A DNA stretch of 64,000 nucleotides from Rhizobium esperanzae (GTDB lineage: Bacteria > Pseudomonadota > Alphaproteobacteria > Rhizobiales > Rhizobiaceae). Below the pieces are notes generated by a model that saw only the letters and a list, made by a program, of their open reading frames with translations, did not search any database and was not told the DNA's origin. The stretch spans positions 62,001 to 126,000 of the forward strand of contig NZ_MXPU01000013.1 in NCBI RefSeq assembly GCF_002204185.1. Reading direction: 5' to 3'. Shown here one piece after another: positions 16,221 through 25,935 of the stretch; positions within the stretch are counted from its first letter, which is position 1, and each line of letters opens with the position of its first letter. The translations under genes and the position numbers were made by a program.

Positions 16221-17248
16221 CAGCGGCGGCTTTCCCAAGTGCGGCCGAGCTGGGCGGCTAGCTTCAGTGCTGCAACCAGGCTCTGCTCACGCGCCAGTCC
16301 CTTGCCGGCGATGCCGAAAGCGGTGCCGTGATCCGGCGAGGTTCGCACGAAGGGAAGTCCGAGCGTGACGTTGACGCTGTCGTCGAAACCGAGCGCCTTG
16401 GCGGGGATCAGCGCCTGATCGTGATACATGCAGATGGCGACGTCGTATCGCGCCCGCGCCTCGTCATGGAACATGGTGTCGGCGGGCAGGGGGCCGATCG
16501 CATCGATGCCCTCGTCGCGCAGGCGCTCGATCGCCGGGCGGATGATGTCCTCGTCTTCCCTGCCGAGCGTTCCGGTTTCGCCGGCATGCGGATTGAGGCC
16601 GGCAACCGCGAGCCGCGGCGCATCGATGCCGAAGCGCTGCCTCAGATCTTCGTGAGCGATCCGGCAGGTTTCCATGACCAATTCGTCCGTCAGCGCCTGC
16701 GGCACGTCCCGGAGCGGAATGTGAATGGTGACGGGAATGGCCCTGAGCTTCGGTCCGGACAGCATCATGACAGGGGTCACCGGCCTGCCGGTTGCCCTGG
16801 CGGCGAGATCGGCGAGAAACTCGGTATGGCCGGGAAAGCGGAAGCCCGCTTCATAGAGCACGGCCTTGGCGATCGGATTGGTAACGACCGCGAGTGCCTC
16901 GCCGCCGATGACAAGCGAGACGGCTTTTTCGATCGCCGCGATCGTGCCCTTCGCCGTTGCCACATGCGGCTCGCCGGCCACGACCTCAATGCCGGCCGGG
17001 ACGCTCATGACGGGCAGCGCATCGGCAAATATGCCGGTAGCCTCGCCGGCCGTGTCGATCTCACGAATGGAAGCCGCCAGATTGAGCTGGCGGGCCCGCA
17101 GAGCCAGGACATCCGGATCGCCAATCAGGAAAAAGGGCGGAAGCCCGAGTTCACGCCGCCGCAGCCATGCCATCAGGGTGATATCCGGTCCGATGCCGGC
17201 GGGATCGCCCTGGCTCAGCGCAAGCGGTCGTGAAAAGGGTATCGCCAT
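16220..17248 (-). CDS. pdxA: 4-hydroxythreonine-4-phosphate dehydrogenase
   Basis: 342 aa NAD-dependent enzyme of the DXP-dependent pyridoxal phosphate pathway; oxidises 4-phosphohydroxythreonine, whose product decarboxylates before PdxJ uses it. LSQGDPAGIGPDI at the N terminus, VTNPIAKAVLYEAG, FPGHTEFLADLA, AVAGLNPHAGETGTLG, the metal-binding MYHDQALIPAK and FVRTSPDHGTAFGIAG are diagnostic. Six bp separate it from the SurA-like gene upstream and 1 bp overlaps rsmA downstream. Confidence 0.96.
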   Translation of the reverse strand: MAIPFSRPLALSQGDPAGIGPDITLMAWLRRRELGLPPFFLIGDPDVLALRARQLNLAASIREIDTAGEATGIFADALPVMSVPAGIEVVAGEPHVATAKGTIAAIEKAVSLVIGGEALAVVTNPIAKAVLYEAGFRFPGHTEFLADLAARATGRPVTPVMMLSGPKLRAIPVTIHIPLRDVPQALTDELVMETCRIAHEDLRQRFGIDAPRLAVAGLNPHAGETGTLGREDEDIIRPAIERLRDEGIDAIGPLPADTMFHDEARARYDVAICMYHDQALIPAKALGFDDSVNVTLGLPFVRTSPDHGTAFGIAGKGLAREQSLVAALKLAAQLGRTWESRR

Positions 17249-17254
17249 CGTCGG

Positions 17255-18199
17255 TCAGCGATAGGCGATCTGCGCCTTCTTGCGCAGTTCGTCCAGGTAT
17301 TTCTTGCTGTTTTCGTTTTCCGGCGGGCCATTCTTGCCGGCTTTGGACTTGTCGAGATCCTCCTGGCGGAAGACCATTTCGGCTGCCTGGTCGTCGGAGA
17401 CCTGGCGCTGGCTGCAGATCGCCAGATATTCGACCCCCTTGTCGGTGACGCGGGTGCCTGTCGTGTTGCCCTTGGCCTGCTCGACCAGAGGCTTCCAGTC
17501 CGGCGGGATCTCCGGAGCAAGCATGCGGCCGAGATCGCGCACGGAAACATCGCGCATCGTTGCGGCAAAGGTCTTTGCCTGATCACAGCCGGGGAATTTC
17601 GAGCGCGATGCCTCGGCCTCGCCCTTGCGCTTGCCGGTGATGGCGCCGCGCTTGGCCTCAGGAATGACGAAGATGATCTGCTGCAGCATATATTCCGTCG
17701 TCACCGGCTTTTGCTTGTTGTTCTGCATCATGCGCGAGACGAGATCATAGTTCGACAGCCGCGAGGTCGACCCGTAACGCGCATTGACGACGCGCGGCCA
17801 GCTCATCTGCACAGCGATGAAGCCTTTGAAATGGTCGACGCCAACGCCGGCGCGATCGAGAATCTGCGACATCTGTTCGACGGAAAGTTTGTTGCCGGCC
17901 GAAAAGCGCGCGAAAGATGCATCGACATCCTGCTGCGAAACCGACATATGGACTCGGGCGACCTCCTGGCGCTTGAGCGTCTCGTCGATCAATTGCTCCG
18001 TAGCGGTCTTGGCGTCGGCCTTGGTATGCTGCAGGCGCAGGAAGGCCTGACGCTTGGCGACATCGCCGCTGGTGATGGCCGTGCCGTTCACCACAGCCTG
18101 GACTCCGCTTGCTGCAATCGCCGGGCCGGCAAGGCCCGTCAGCAAGGCAATCGCTGCGCCGGCGAGAAAGGTGGTTATGGCTTTTTTTGCGTCAATCAT
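17255..18199 (-). CDS. SurA-like periplasmic chaperone (no clear parvulin domain)
   Basis: 314 aa exported protein. Starting at ATG 18199 (TTGGGAGGTCAACAG upstream), residues 1-30 form a signal peptide ending in PAIAASG. The next part, VQAVVNGTAITSGDVAKRQAFLRL, is the SurA N-terminal chaperone fold. I do not see a convincing parvulin PPIase domain, in contrast to the two in E. coli SurA; a diverged C-terminal segment takes its place. The position lptD-(surA)-pdxA-rsmA is the same as in E. coli, and the likely job is escorting outer membrane proteins such as LptD to the Bam machinery. Confidence 0.85.
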   Translation of the reverse strand: MIDAKKAITTFLAGAAIALLTGLAGPAIAASGVQAVVNGTAITSGDVAKRQAFLRLQHTKADAKTATEQLIDETLKRQEVARVHMSVSQQDVDASFARFSAGNKLSVEQMSQILDRAGVGVDHFKGFIAVQMSWPRVVNARYGSTSRLSNYDLVSRMMQNNKQKPVTTEYMLQQIIFVIPEAKRGAITGKRKGEAEASRSKFPGCDQAKTFAATMRDVSVRDLGRMLAPEIPPDWKPLVEQAKGNTTGTRVTDKGVEYLAICSQRQVSDDQAAEMVFRQEDLDKSKAGKNGPPENENSKKYLDELRKKAQIAYR

Positions 18200-18381
18200 C
18201 TGTTGACCTCCCAATAGCGCCGCGAGACGTTGATCGCGGCGTCCTTACCACAGTGCGAGACACGCGGAAATCGCTTCCACCGGCGCGAAACTCCTATGCC
18301 TCGGATATCGACTGGCCGCAATGTCCTGCACAGGCTTACGGCGAAAGAATGACTTGAGGCCATGTTTACGCCGTCCGCCCG

Positions 18382-20712
18382 CTAGTTGGAGAGAGTGTCG
18401 GAGCCAATTTTGATGTCGCCGAGCGTGCGGAACGTCAGCCGCGCGCCGATCGTCCAGTCGCTTGCCGATTCGTCGTCGGAATCCCTGCTATCCGTATAGG
18501 CGATCGTGAAGATCGTGCATTCGTCCTCATAGGAAAGGCCGAGGGTCCGGCGGCTGATCACATCGTTGTTCAGATCCCAGGCGATGCCGCCGAAGATCGA
18601 CCAATAGTCCTTGAACTTGACCTTGCTGCTGGTCTGGATCTCGTCATTGTCCTCGGCGAAGCCATAGGCCGGCTGGGCGCTCAGATGCGTGTAGGTCACC
18701 TGCGTCTGGAAGGTGTCGTTCTGGTAGCCTGTCGTCAGGTCGCCACGACGAAACTCGAAATCCTTCTCGTCGAGCCGGTAGGAGGCCGCAACGGAAACAC
18801 CGTAGGGCGTTTCGATGCCGCCGAGGCCGACATAATCGGAGCGGTCGGTTTCGAGGCCCGAATCCGCGCCGACATTGACGAGGTCATCGGTCGCGAACGA
18901 GTTCTGGCCGGCGATCTGATAAGACTGACCGAAAATGCCGTGCAGCTTGTAACCGCTGTCGAACGTCCCGGTATACTGGAAGCCGACATTGGCGCGAGTG
19001 CCGCCTTCAATACGGTCGTAGCCTGAGAACTTGTCGCGGTCGAAAAGCGACGTGGCATCGAAGACGAAGCTTTGTGCATCCTCGTTCGGCAGCCGGCCGG
19101 CGAGCTGCTCGTCGGGGCGCGCATAGATCTGGACGATCGGCTCCAGGATATGCGTGCTGTTATCAGTCGTCATCAGGATCGGATACCGAATCTCCAGCCC
19201 GGCGGTGAGCATCGAGCGGGTGGCGGATTCGTCGTCAAGATAATTGCCGGCGTAACCTGTTGGGTCATTCATATTAAGCGCGAAAGCGTCGCCGCGCGCG
19301 GCCAGAAGCGGCGTGATCACTAGACCGGTCGGCGTGACATAGGTGCGTTTCCATTGAAGTTCGGCCGTCAGGCGCGACGTCTGACCTTTCAGCCCGCGGA
19401 AGCGGTCGAATCCATCGACGGTATAGAAGTCGTCGTGTGTGCGCGAAATATTCGTCAGGTTGACGTCCGCAGAAAGCTCGCCTCCTGCAAGCGGCTGAGG
19501 CGCGACATAGTGATAATCAAGCGCGGGGTAGACGATGGCCTGCTGCTTTTCGGCCGTGTTCGTCCGATCGGCATCCTGGACGTCGAAATAAAACGCCCGC
19601 ATGTCGAAATAATTCCGTTTCCCAAGCCCCGTCAGGTAGATCTGGTTCGTGCGATCAGTGCCGCTCAAGCCGCGGAGTTTATAGGTCTTCGAGAAATTAT
19701 TGTCGCTCTGCACCATGACGTCCCAGCCGAACGTCCAGCGCGGATTAATGCGGAACTCTGCCTTTGACGCCACCATACCGCGCTGTTCGGCTTCCGCATC
19801 GCTGGTGCCCGAGCTGAAATTACCCGGCTTTGCCTGGTCGATACCGGCGACGCGCAGGATATGCGTCCCGTTCTCGAAGCGCTGACGGAATTCGCCTTCG
19901 ACGAGGAAGCCCTGGGCCGTATAGCCGGTTGTGGTGACCGTCGCATCCATGCTCGGCGAGATCACGTAATAATAAGGAATGGAAAGACCGAAGCCGAGAT
20001 TTTGCGACAGGCTCATCGTCGGGAACAGGAAGCCGGACTTGCGCTTCACCGTATTGTCGGGAACTTCGATAAACGGCACGAAGGCAATCGGGTAGCCGAG
20101 CAGCTCGAAGCGGGCTCGTTCCAGACGGATCGTATGGGTCTCGCCGTTCTGGATCACGCGTTTGGCCTTGACCTGCCAGAAGGGCGCACGTTTCGGATCT
20201 TCGGCGCAGGGAAGGCAGGCGGTGTAGACGCCCTTATTGAGAATCATCTTGGTGCCGCCGACACGCTCGCCACTTTCGGCGACGATACGCGTATTGTCGG
20301 AGGTTTCGACGCGCAGCGAGTTCAGGAACCCGTCGGCAAAATTGTCGGTCACGTCAAGGTTGTCGGCATAGATGCGGTTGCCGTCCGGGCTGACGAGCTC
20401 GACATTGCCCATCGCCATCATCCGGCCGGTCTTCTGATTGTACTCGACCTTCTGCGCGACCATTTTGTAGCCGCCATAGTTGATCTGCACGCCGCCGACC
20501 GCCGAGACGAGGTCGGCGTCACGATTATAGACGAGTTCATTGGCCGAAAGCAGCAATTTGGCGCCTTCGGGAATCTTGTTCTGAATATTTTGCTCAGGCG
20601 TGCTGGCCTGGCCGTGGGAGGCCGGGACGCTGCCGAAATAGGAACATAGAGCCGCACCGACAAGCAGGGCAACCGATTGTTTACTAAAATACTTGCGGTC
20701 GCCTACCGCCAC
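18382..20712 (-). CDS. lptD: LPS assembly outer membrane protein LptD
   Basis: 776 aa outer-membrane barrel that inserts LPS into the outer leaflet together with LptE. A signal peptide (about 1-36, ending PASHGQA) is followed by the OstA/LptA-like jellyroll (about 50-200; LLLSANELVYNRDADLVSAV and ADNLDVTDNFADGFLNSLRV) and the long LptD barrel ending YTDSRDSDDESASDWTIGAR with a Phe-rich strand before the end. Cysteines in TACLPCAEDP may serve disulfide assembly. It starts with GTG at 20712, sharing its G with the lptG stop (TAGTG), after a strong AGGAGGAC ribosome site. Confidence 0.95.
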   Translation of the reverse strand: MAVGDRKYFSKQSVALLVGAALCSYFGSVPASHGQASTPEQNIQNKIPEGAKLLLSANELVYNRDADLVSAVGGVQINYGGYKMVAQKVEYNQKTGRMMAMGNVELVSPDGNRIYADNLDVTDNFADGFLNSLRVETSDNTRIVAESGERVGGTKMILNKGVYTACLPCAEDPKRAPFWQVKAKRVIQNGETHTIRLERARFELLGYPIAFVPFIEVPDNTVKRKSGFLFPTMSLSQNLGFGLSIPYYYVISPSMDATVTTTGYTAQGFLVEGEFRQRFENGTHILRVAGIDQAKPGNFSSGTSDAEAEQRGMVASKAEFRINPRWTFGWDVMVQSDNNFSKTYKLRGLSGTDRTNQIYLTGLGKRNYFDMRAFYFDVQDADRTNTAEKQQAIVYPALDYHYVAPQPLAGGELSADVNLTNISRTHDDFYTVDGFDRFRGLKGQTSRLTAELQWKRTYVTPTGLVITPLLAARGDAFALNMNDPTGYAGNYLDDESATRSMLTAGLEIRYPILMTTDNSTHILEPIVQIYARPDEQLAGRLPNEDAQSFVFDATSLFDRDKFSGYDRIEGGTRANVGFQYTGTFDSGYKLHGIFGQSYQIAGQNSFATDDLVNVGADSGLETDRSDYVGLGGIETPYGVSVAASYRLDEKDFEFRRGDLTTGYQNDTFQTQVTYTHLSAQPAYGFAEDNDEIQTSSKVKFKDYWSIFGGIAWDLNNDVISRRTLGLSYEDECTIFTIAYTDSRDSDDESASDWTIGARLTFRTLGDIKIGSDTLSN

Positions 20713-21800
20713 TAGCCGTCCTCCTGATGAAGCAAAATAGTCGCGCCCAAGGCCAGCGCGACAACAACCGGTATCCAGGTCGCCACGAAGGGAGGCACGA
20801 CTCCACTGCTTCCGAATGCTTTTACAAGCACGGTGATGACATAAAGCATGAAGCCTGACAGGATTCCACCCAGAATCACGGAGCGGGATTGGTTGAACCG
20901 GCTAAATTTTAGGGACACTGTTGCAGCAATGAGAGTCATGGCCACCAGCAGCAATGGCTGAGACAACAGAGAGTTGAATTGCGTCTCCAAGGCCTTGGTC
21001 GAGATGCCGAAGGACTTGGCCGCCGCAATGCGATTGGAAAGGTCAAAGAAACCAATTGTTTCCGGCGCTGTCAGCCGCTCCTGGACGAAATCCTGTTTCA
21101 GATTGGTGCGAAGTTGGACCGAAGCTTTGCGCAACGGGATTTCGCCAGGCTTGCGCTCGACGACACCGTTAAGCTGCCAGTAACCATCTTCCAACTTAGC
21201 CGTGGCGGCATCCTGTCTCAGAATGACTCGACCGCTTGAATCGAAATGGATCAACACGGCGTCGATCAGCTTGGTGCCGTTCTCCTGGACCGTCTGGGCG
21301 CCGATGATGACATCGTCGCGGCCGCTGATCTGGCGCAGCCACGGAATCTGTGGCGCCTTGCGCAGAACCGCGTTTTCGCCGCGCCAGTCGGACTCGACCA
21401 GCAGCGCCTGGCGCTGTCCCCAGGCGGCAAGCGGGTTAAGCGCCGTCGTCGTCAGTACGCCGAGCACCAATGAGCCGGCGATGAAGGGAAACATGAACTG
21501 CCAGACCGAAATGCCGGCGGCGCGGGTGACGACGAGCTCATATTTGCGATTGAGCCCGATCAGCACCGTCATGCCGACGAAGAGCGCAACGAAGGGGATT
21601 GTCTGCTGCAGGATGAGGGGCAGCCGTACGGCGGTCATCACGATGCCGCCCCCGATCGTGTAGCCGGGGAGGCCGGACATACGTCCCGCAGTCTCGCTGA
21701 AATCAAGAAGAAAGGCGATCGCCGACGCGCCGATCAGAAACCAGCCCGTCGTCGCCAGGTAGCGGCGAAAGAAATAACGCGACAATGTCCCGAACATCAT
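20712..21800 (-). CDS. lptG: LPS export ABC transporter permease LptG
   Basis: 362 aa inner-membrane permease of the LptB2FGC exporter that extracts LPS from the inner membrane. N-terminal helices (FFRRYLATTGWFLIGASAIA), the coupling region IGLNRKYELVVTRAAGISVW, a periplasmic beta-jellyroll domain (about 130-260) and three C-terminal helices are visible. The first ATG at 21800 overlaps the lptF stop (ATGATG); the second at 21797 is also possible. The frame stays open far upstream, but that part is antisense to nothing and lies inside lptF. Confidence 0.95.
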   Translation of the reverse strand: MMFGTLSRYFFRRYLATTGWFLIGASAIAFLLDFSETAGRMSGLPGYTIGGGIVMTAVRLPLILQQTIPFVALFVGMTVLIGLNRKYELVVTRAAGISVWQFMFPFIAGSLVLGVLTTTALNPLAAWGQRQALLVESDWRGENAVLRKAPQIPWLRQISGRDDVIIGAQTVQENGTKLIDAVLIHFDSSGRVILRQDAATAKLEDGYWQLNGVVERKPGEIPLRKASVQLRTNLKQDFVQERLTAPETIGFFDLSNRIAAAKSFGISTKALETQFNSLLSQPLLLVAMTLIAATVSLKFSRFNQSRSVILGGILSGFMLYVITVLVKAFGSSGVVPPFVATWIPVVVALALGATILLHQEDG

Positions 21801-22978
21801 TGGGCCGCGCCCCCGCCGGACCTGCTGGTCGCGGTAAGCAGTCTTTCCTGCATGCGTCTCCAGGAAACCGATATCCGGTCCCAGACGAACGAAGGCATGA
21901 CCAGTCGCTTGTGCAAGCCGAGGAAGATGATCGAGACGATGCTGCTGACGATCGGGAGAGCGTAGAGAACCGCGATATATTCCGGATCGGTGTCGATTTG
22001 GTTTGCCGCGTAAAATGCAGCCCACCGTAATGCGAAAGCATAGCCGAGCGCGCTCACCATCGGATGCAGCCGCGCTTCGCGGTGCGAGCGGGCGTCGCCG
22101 GCGATCGCCAGCGAGAACAGGGCAAAGACAACAGGAAGGATCCAGTCCGTCAGCCGTCGATGCAGTTCGGCGCGGTAGCTCTGCGGGCGGATCGTATAGT
22201 CCTTGTCGTTCGGATCCGGATTGAACAGGAACCACAGGTCACGGTCGCTGGCTTTCAGCGTTGCCTGACCGCGGCTCTCCGTCATGTCGGAGAGATCGAA
22301 GGAATAGGAATCGAAATTGATGACCGAGACGTTGCCGTCGGGTGTTTTGCGATGCACCTCGCCGTCGTGCATGATCAGCGTCGTGCCGGTATCGTCGACG
22401 GCGCCTTCCTTGGCGTAATAGATGAGCTCGTAGGCCGGGTCCCGCTCGTCGGCTACGAACAGGCCCTTCAGCATGCGCCCCGCCAGGCGCTGCGAGATCT
22501 GCACATAGAGACCCTCGTCGAGCTTGCGGAAGGTCTTTTCCTCGATGACCGAGGAGAGGAGATCGGCATAGGTTTCGGCGATCATCTGACGCGCCACGGT
22601 CTTTGCCCGCGGCTCGACGATGTTGTCGACGAAAAAGGAAAAGACGCTGATGACGGCGGCAAGCAGCAGGATCGGCCGGACCAGAATGGTGCGCCGTGCC
22701 CCGGCCGCGTCGATGACGGTCAGCTCGGAATCGTTGTTCATCGTCGTCAGCGTCTGGGTGATGGCGATGACGAGGGCGAAGGGCAGCACCACGGGAATGA
22801 TCGACGGCAGGATCATCGTCGCGAGCTTGGCGAACGAGCCGATCGACTGGCCGCTGTCGGTGACGAGGTTGATGCGCTGCAAAACCTGTGTCGTCCAGAT
22901 GATCGCCAGCACGGGCAGGAGCGCCACGAGAAACATCTGGCCGACGCGCCGCAATATGTATGTCTCGAGTAGTTTCAT
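21797..22978 (-). CDS. lptF: LPS export ABC transporter permease LptF
   Basis: 393 aa partner of LptG with the same layout: N-terminal helices (MKLLETYILRRVGQMFLVAL), the cytoplasmic coupling helix MNNDSELTVIDAAGARR, a periplasmic domain and C-terminal helices. ATG 22978 is preferred over the longer frame because AAGGG lies just upstream and the protein then starts at the family position. First gene of lptF-lptG-lptD-surA-pdxA-rsmA; a perfect TTGACA hexamer on this strand (23069-23064) lies about 90 bp upstream, although no good -10 follows it. Confidence 0.95.
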   Translation of the reverse strand: MKLLETYILRRVGQMFLVALLPVLAIIWTTQVLQRINLVTDSGQSIGSFAKLATMILPSIIPVVLPFALVIAITQTLTTMNNDSELTVIDAAGARRTILVRPILLLAAVISVFSFFVDNIVEPRAKTVARQMIAETYADLLSSVIEEKTFRKLDEGLYVQISQRLAGRMLKGLFVADERDPAYELIYYAKEGAVDDTGTTLIMHDGEVHRKTPDGNVSVINFDSYSFDLSDMTESRGQATLKASDRDLWFLFNPDPNDKDYTIRPQSYRAELHRRLTDWILPVVFALFSLAIAGDARSHREARLHPMVSALGYAFALRWAAFYAANQIDTDPEYIAVLYALPIVSSIVSIIFLGLHKRLVMPSFVWDRISVSWRRMQERLLTATSRSGGGAAQ

Positions 22979-23077
22979 GCCGGCCCTTGAAAGCACCTGC
23001 ACGCCCAAACGGCTTGCAGGAGAATCCCTCTACGCTCTTTGTCGCGCTTTTGCGACAAGCAGGTGTCAAAAATTCAT

Positions 23078-23851
23078 TCAAATTTCAGAATTTTTTTGGC
23101 CCTGTTGCGACTCAGTTAGCGCCAGCAGCGCCGCGAAGACGACAAGCGAGGAGAGCCATCCGAGCGTCACATCGGAAAGATAATGCGCGCCGAAGGATAG
23201 CCGCATGGCCGGCGTCAGGATCGAGATCGCGGCGACGGGCGGCACCAGCGCATAACGCATCGATTTCGGCACGAAGAGCAGAAGGCAGAACAGCCATCCA
23301 GCGCTCGCGGCCTCGCCGGAGACGAAGGAGCAGTTCGACACGCATTTGCCGGCAAGCGAGCCGGCCTCGACAAAATGCAGGCTCCCGCCGAAAATATCCG
23401 TCTGCACCGGCCGCGGCCGACCCCAATGTTCCTTCAGGATAACATTGACGAGCAGCACCGGCCCGATCAGCATGGTTCCGAGTGCGACTTTGAGCTTGCG
23501 CGCCCGCTCGGCGTTGAAGGTCGCGCCGTGCTGCTGATAGCATTCGATCAGCTTCCACACCATGACGATCGCCACGACATAGGGCAGGCGGAAGAAGATG
23601 GTTCGCAGCAGGTCGAAATTCCCCGAGTCGCGATAGGGAAAGCCGCCGCAAATGCTTCCGGCAGCGGCAGTCGCGTCACAATCTGCACCGGCGAAAAAAA
23701 GCTGGGAAAAATAAATGTCTATTCCAGGGAAGGCGCGAAAGATGGCAAGCAGCGCCCACCACACCCAGAACAGAAACAGGAATGCACCGAAAGTCGTTTT
23801 CGGCAGGCGGATCACAGGGCCCTGCCATCGATTTTTCGAAAAAACTGTCAA
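23078..23851 (-). CDS. PAP2-family membrane phosphatase, candidate lipid A phosphatase
   Basis: 257 aa with about six hydrophobic helices. The PAP2/LpxE/LpxF phosphatase motifs are recognisable: Lys140-x6-Arg147-Pro148 in KEHWGRPRP, SFVSGEAAS around 175-183, and Arg217-x5-His223-x3-Asp227 in MRLSFGAHYLSDV. The middle motif has Glu180 where most PAP2 enzymes have the His of PSGH. It lies directly upstream of lptF on the same strand, and Rhizobium lipid A is known to be dephosphorylated by LpxE and LpxF; either could be the function, but an undecaprenyl-PP or phosphatidyl phosphatase is not excluded. The start is uncertain: TTG 23851 has no ribosome site and GTG 23815 is an alternative. Confidence 0.8.
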   Translation of the reverse strand: MTVFSKNRWQGPVIRLPKTTFGAFLFLFWVWWALLAIFRAFPGIDIYFSQLFFAGADCDATAAAGSICGGFPYRDSGNFDLLRTIFFRLPYVVAIVMVWKLIECYQQHGATFNAERARKLKVALGTMLIGPVLLVNVILKEHWGRPRPVQTDIFGGSLHFVEAGSLAGKCVSNCSFVSGEAASAGWLFCLLLFVPKSMRYALVPPVAAISILTPAMRLSFGAHYLSDVTLGWLSSLVVFAALLALTESQQGQKNSEI

Positions 23852-23993
23852 CGCGAATATCTACGAAAGTGACGAAACACGAGAGCCTGGACGGACGCGG
23901 GCGACCATAACAAGTGTCGCGAGCCATTGACAGACCCGCCAAACGCGAAATTATCCGCCAGGGACGGATTTCAAGAATCCCAGCGGAGAAGAT

Positions 23994-25487
23994 ATGTCAG
24001 TAAAGTTCGAAATTTCATTCTCGAAGTCGGTAAAGCTCAATGGCGGGCTGGCGATCCTGTTGAAGACTGCCGAGGCCGACAGCGCCGCAGGCACCGAAAC
24101 GGCTGATCCCGCAGGCGTGATCGCCAAGGCTGCCAAGATCGCTCGATTCTCCGCTAAATCAATGGCCGCGCTCGATATTGTCGCCCCGGAAGGCGCCCCC
24201 GTCGATCGCATCGTCGTCATCGGGCTTGGCAAGGTCGGCGAACTCGCCGCCCATGATTGGCTGAAGGCCGGCGGCGCTGCGGCGTCGAAAATCAAGAATA
24301 CTGACAAGGCCGCCATCTTCATCGACGTGCCCGGCCTTGAGACGAACGCACGCGCCGCCGCTGATTTCGCGCTCGGCATGCTGCTGCGCGCCTACAGCTT
24401 CGATGCCTATAAAACAAAGAAGAATGATGACGAGGAGAAGCCGGCAAAATCCGTCAAGGTGACGATCGTCGCCGCCGATGCGACCGGCGCCAGGAAGGCA
24501 TTTTCCGAATCCGAAGCGATCGCCGGCGGCGTCAATCTCGCCCGTGACCTCGTCAATGAACCGCCGAACGCGCTGGGACCCGTCGAATTCGCCGCCAGGG
24601 CAAAGGAACTGGAAAATCTCGGCGTCGAGGTGGAAATTCTGACCGAGAAGGAGATGCGCCGTCTCGGCATGGGCGCGCTGCTCGGCGTCGCGCAGGGATC
24701 CGTGCGCCCGCCGCGTCTGGCGGTCATGCAGTGGAAGGGCGGCAAGAGCAAGGACCGTCCCGTCGCCTTCGTCGGCAAGGGCGTCGTCTTCGACACCGGC
24801 GGCATTTCGATCAAACCGGCCGCCGGCATGGAGGATATGAAGGGGGATATGGGCGGTGCCGCCGCCGTGACCGGCCTGATGCACGTGCTCGCCGCCCGCA
24901 AGGCCGCCGTCAACGCCGTCGGCATCATCGGCCTGGTCGAGAACATGCCGGATGGCAACGCCCAGCGTCCGGGCGACATCGTCACCTCCATGTCCGGCCA
25001 GACGATCGAGGTGATCAACACCGATGCCGAAGGCCGCCTCGTGCTCTGCGATGCGCTCTGGTATTGCAATGATCGATTCAAGCCACAGTTCATGATCAAT
25101 CTCGCCACCCTGACTGGTGCAATCGTCGTGGCACTTGGCAATGTGCACGCCGGTCTGTTCTCCAATGACGACCAGCTTTCCGCCCAGCTGACGGCGGCCG
25201 GCCTTTCGACAAACGAGAAACTCTGGCGCATGCCGCTCGGCAAGGATTATGACAAGCTGATCGACAGCAAATTCGCCGACATGAAGAACACCGGCGGTCG
25301 TCAGGCCGGCTCGATCACTGCGGCGCATTTCCTCAAGCGTTTCGTTCAGGACACGCCCTGGGCGCACCTCGACATTGCCGGCACGGCGATGGGTTCGCCG
25401 CAGGATGAGATCAACCAGTCCTGGGGTTCCGGTTTCGGGGTGCGCCTGCTCGACGAGCTCGTTCGCGCCCATCATGAATCCCGATGA
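23994..25487 (+). CDS. pepA: Leucyl aminopeptidase (M17)
   Basis: 497 aa cytosolic, hexameric, two-metal aminopeptidase that removes N-terminal residues from peptides. The N-terminal macro-like domain (1-170) is followed by the catalytic domain with VGKGVVFDTGGISIKP, MKGDMGGAAAV, and the M17 signature NTDAEGRLVL; ADMKNTGGRQAGSITAAHFL lies near the C terminus. In E. coli pepA also neighbours holC and lptF/lptG, which matches the order here. Its stop overlaps the holC start by 4 bp. Confidence 0.97.
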   Translation: MSVKFEISFSKSVKLNGGLAILLKTAEADSAAGTETADPAGVIAKAAKIARFSAKSMAALDIVAPEGAPVDRIVVIGLGKVGELAAHDWLKAGGAAASKIKNTDKAAIFIDVPGLETNARAAADFALGMLLRAYSFDAYKTKKNDDEEKPAKSVKVTIVAADATGARKAFSESEAIAGGVNLARDLVNEPPNALGPVEFAARAKELENLGVEVEILTEKEMRRLGMGALLGVAQGSVRPPRLAVMQWKGGKSKDRPVAFVGKGVVFDTGGISIKPAAGMEDMKGDMGGAAAVTGLMHVLAARKAAVNAVGIIGLVENMPDGNAQRPGDIVTSMSGQTIEVINTDAEGRLVLCDALWYCNDRFKPQFMINLATLTGAIVVALGNVHAGLFSNDDQLSAQLTAAGLSTNEKLWRMPLGKDYDKLIDSKFADMKNTGGRQAGSITAAHFLKRFVQDTPWAHLDIAGTAMGSPQDEINQSWGSGFGVRLLDELVRAHHESR

Positions 25488-25933
25488 CCGACATTCTCTT
25501 CTATCATCTGACCGAAACTAGGCTGGAAGACGCGCTTCCGCCGCTCCTCGACAAAAGCATTGAGCGCGGCTGGCGCGTCGTCGTCCAGACGAGCGAGGCC
25601 GCGCGGCGCGATGCACTCGATGCGCATCTTTGGACGTTTCGCGAGGAAAGTTTCCTGCCGCATGGGATCGACACGGCTGATTTCGCTCAAAACCAGCCGG
25701 TGCTTTTGACGGTCACGTCGGACAATGCCAATGCGGCGACGGTTCGTTTCATTGTCGACGGCGCCGAGCCGCCGCCGGCCGATGGCTATGAGCGCGTCGT
25801 CTTCATGTTCGACGGCCACGATCAGGAGCAGTTGGAAGCTGCCCGCGACCAATGGAAGAAGCTGAAAGGCGAGGGGCATAACCTCACCTATTGGCAGCAG
25901 ACGCCGGAAGGGCGGTGGGAAAAGAAGGCTTGA
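25484..25933 (+). CDS. holC: DNA polymerase III chi subunit
   Basis: 149 aa accessory protein of the clamp-loader complex, linking the polymerase to SSB. MTDILFYHLTETRLEDALPPLL, then GWRVVVQTSEAARRDALDAHLW, FLPHGID, and GYERVVFMFDGHDQEQLEAA match HolC. Translation is coupled to pepA through ATGA. It ends in a hairpin shared with the convergent dehydrogenase gene. Confidence 0.94.
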   Translation: MTDILFYHLTETRLEDALPPLLDKSIERGWRVVVQTSEAARRDALDAHLWTFREESFLPHGIDTADFAQNQPVLLTVTSDNANAATVRFIVDGAEPPPADGYERVVFMFDGHDQEQLEAARDQWKKLKGEGHNLTYWQQTPEGRWEKKA

Positions 25934-25935
25934 GC

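Noticed and set aside
22979..23077. Full sigma-70 promoter before lptF
   Set aside because: A perfect TTGACA (minus strand, 23069-23064) and an inverted repeat TTGTCGC/GCGACAA (23039-23058) are present, but no acceptable -10 hexamer lies at 16-18 bp spacing, so I did not list it as a promoter.
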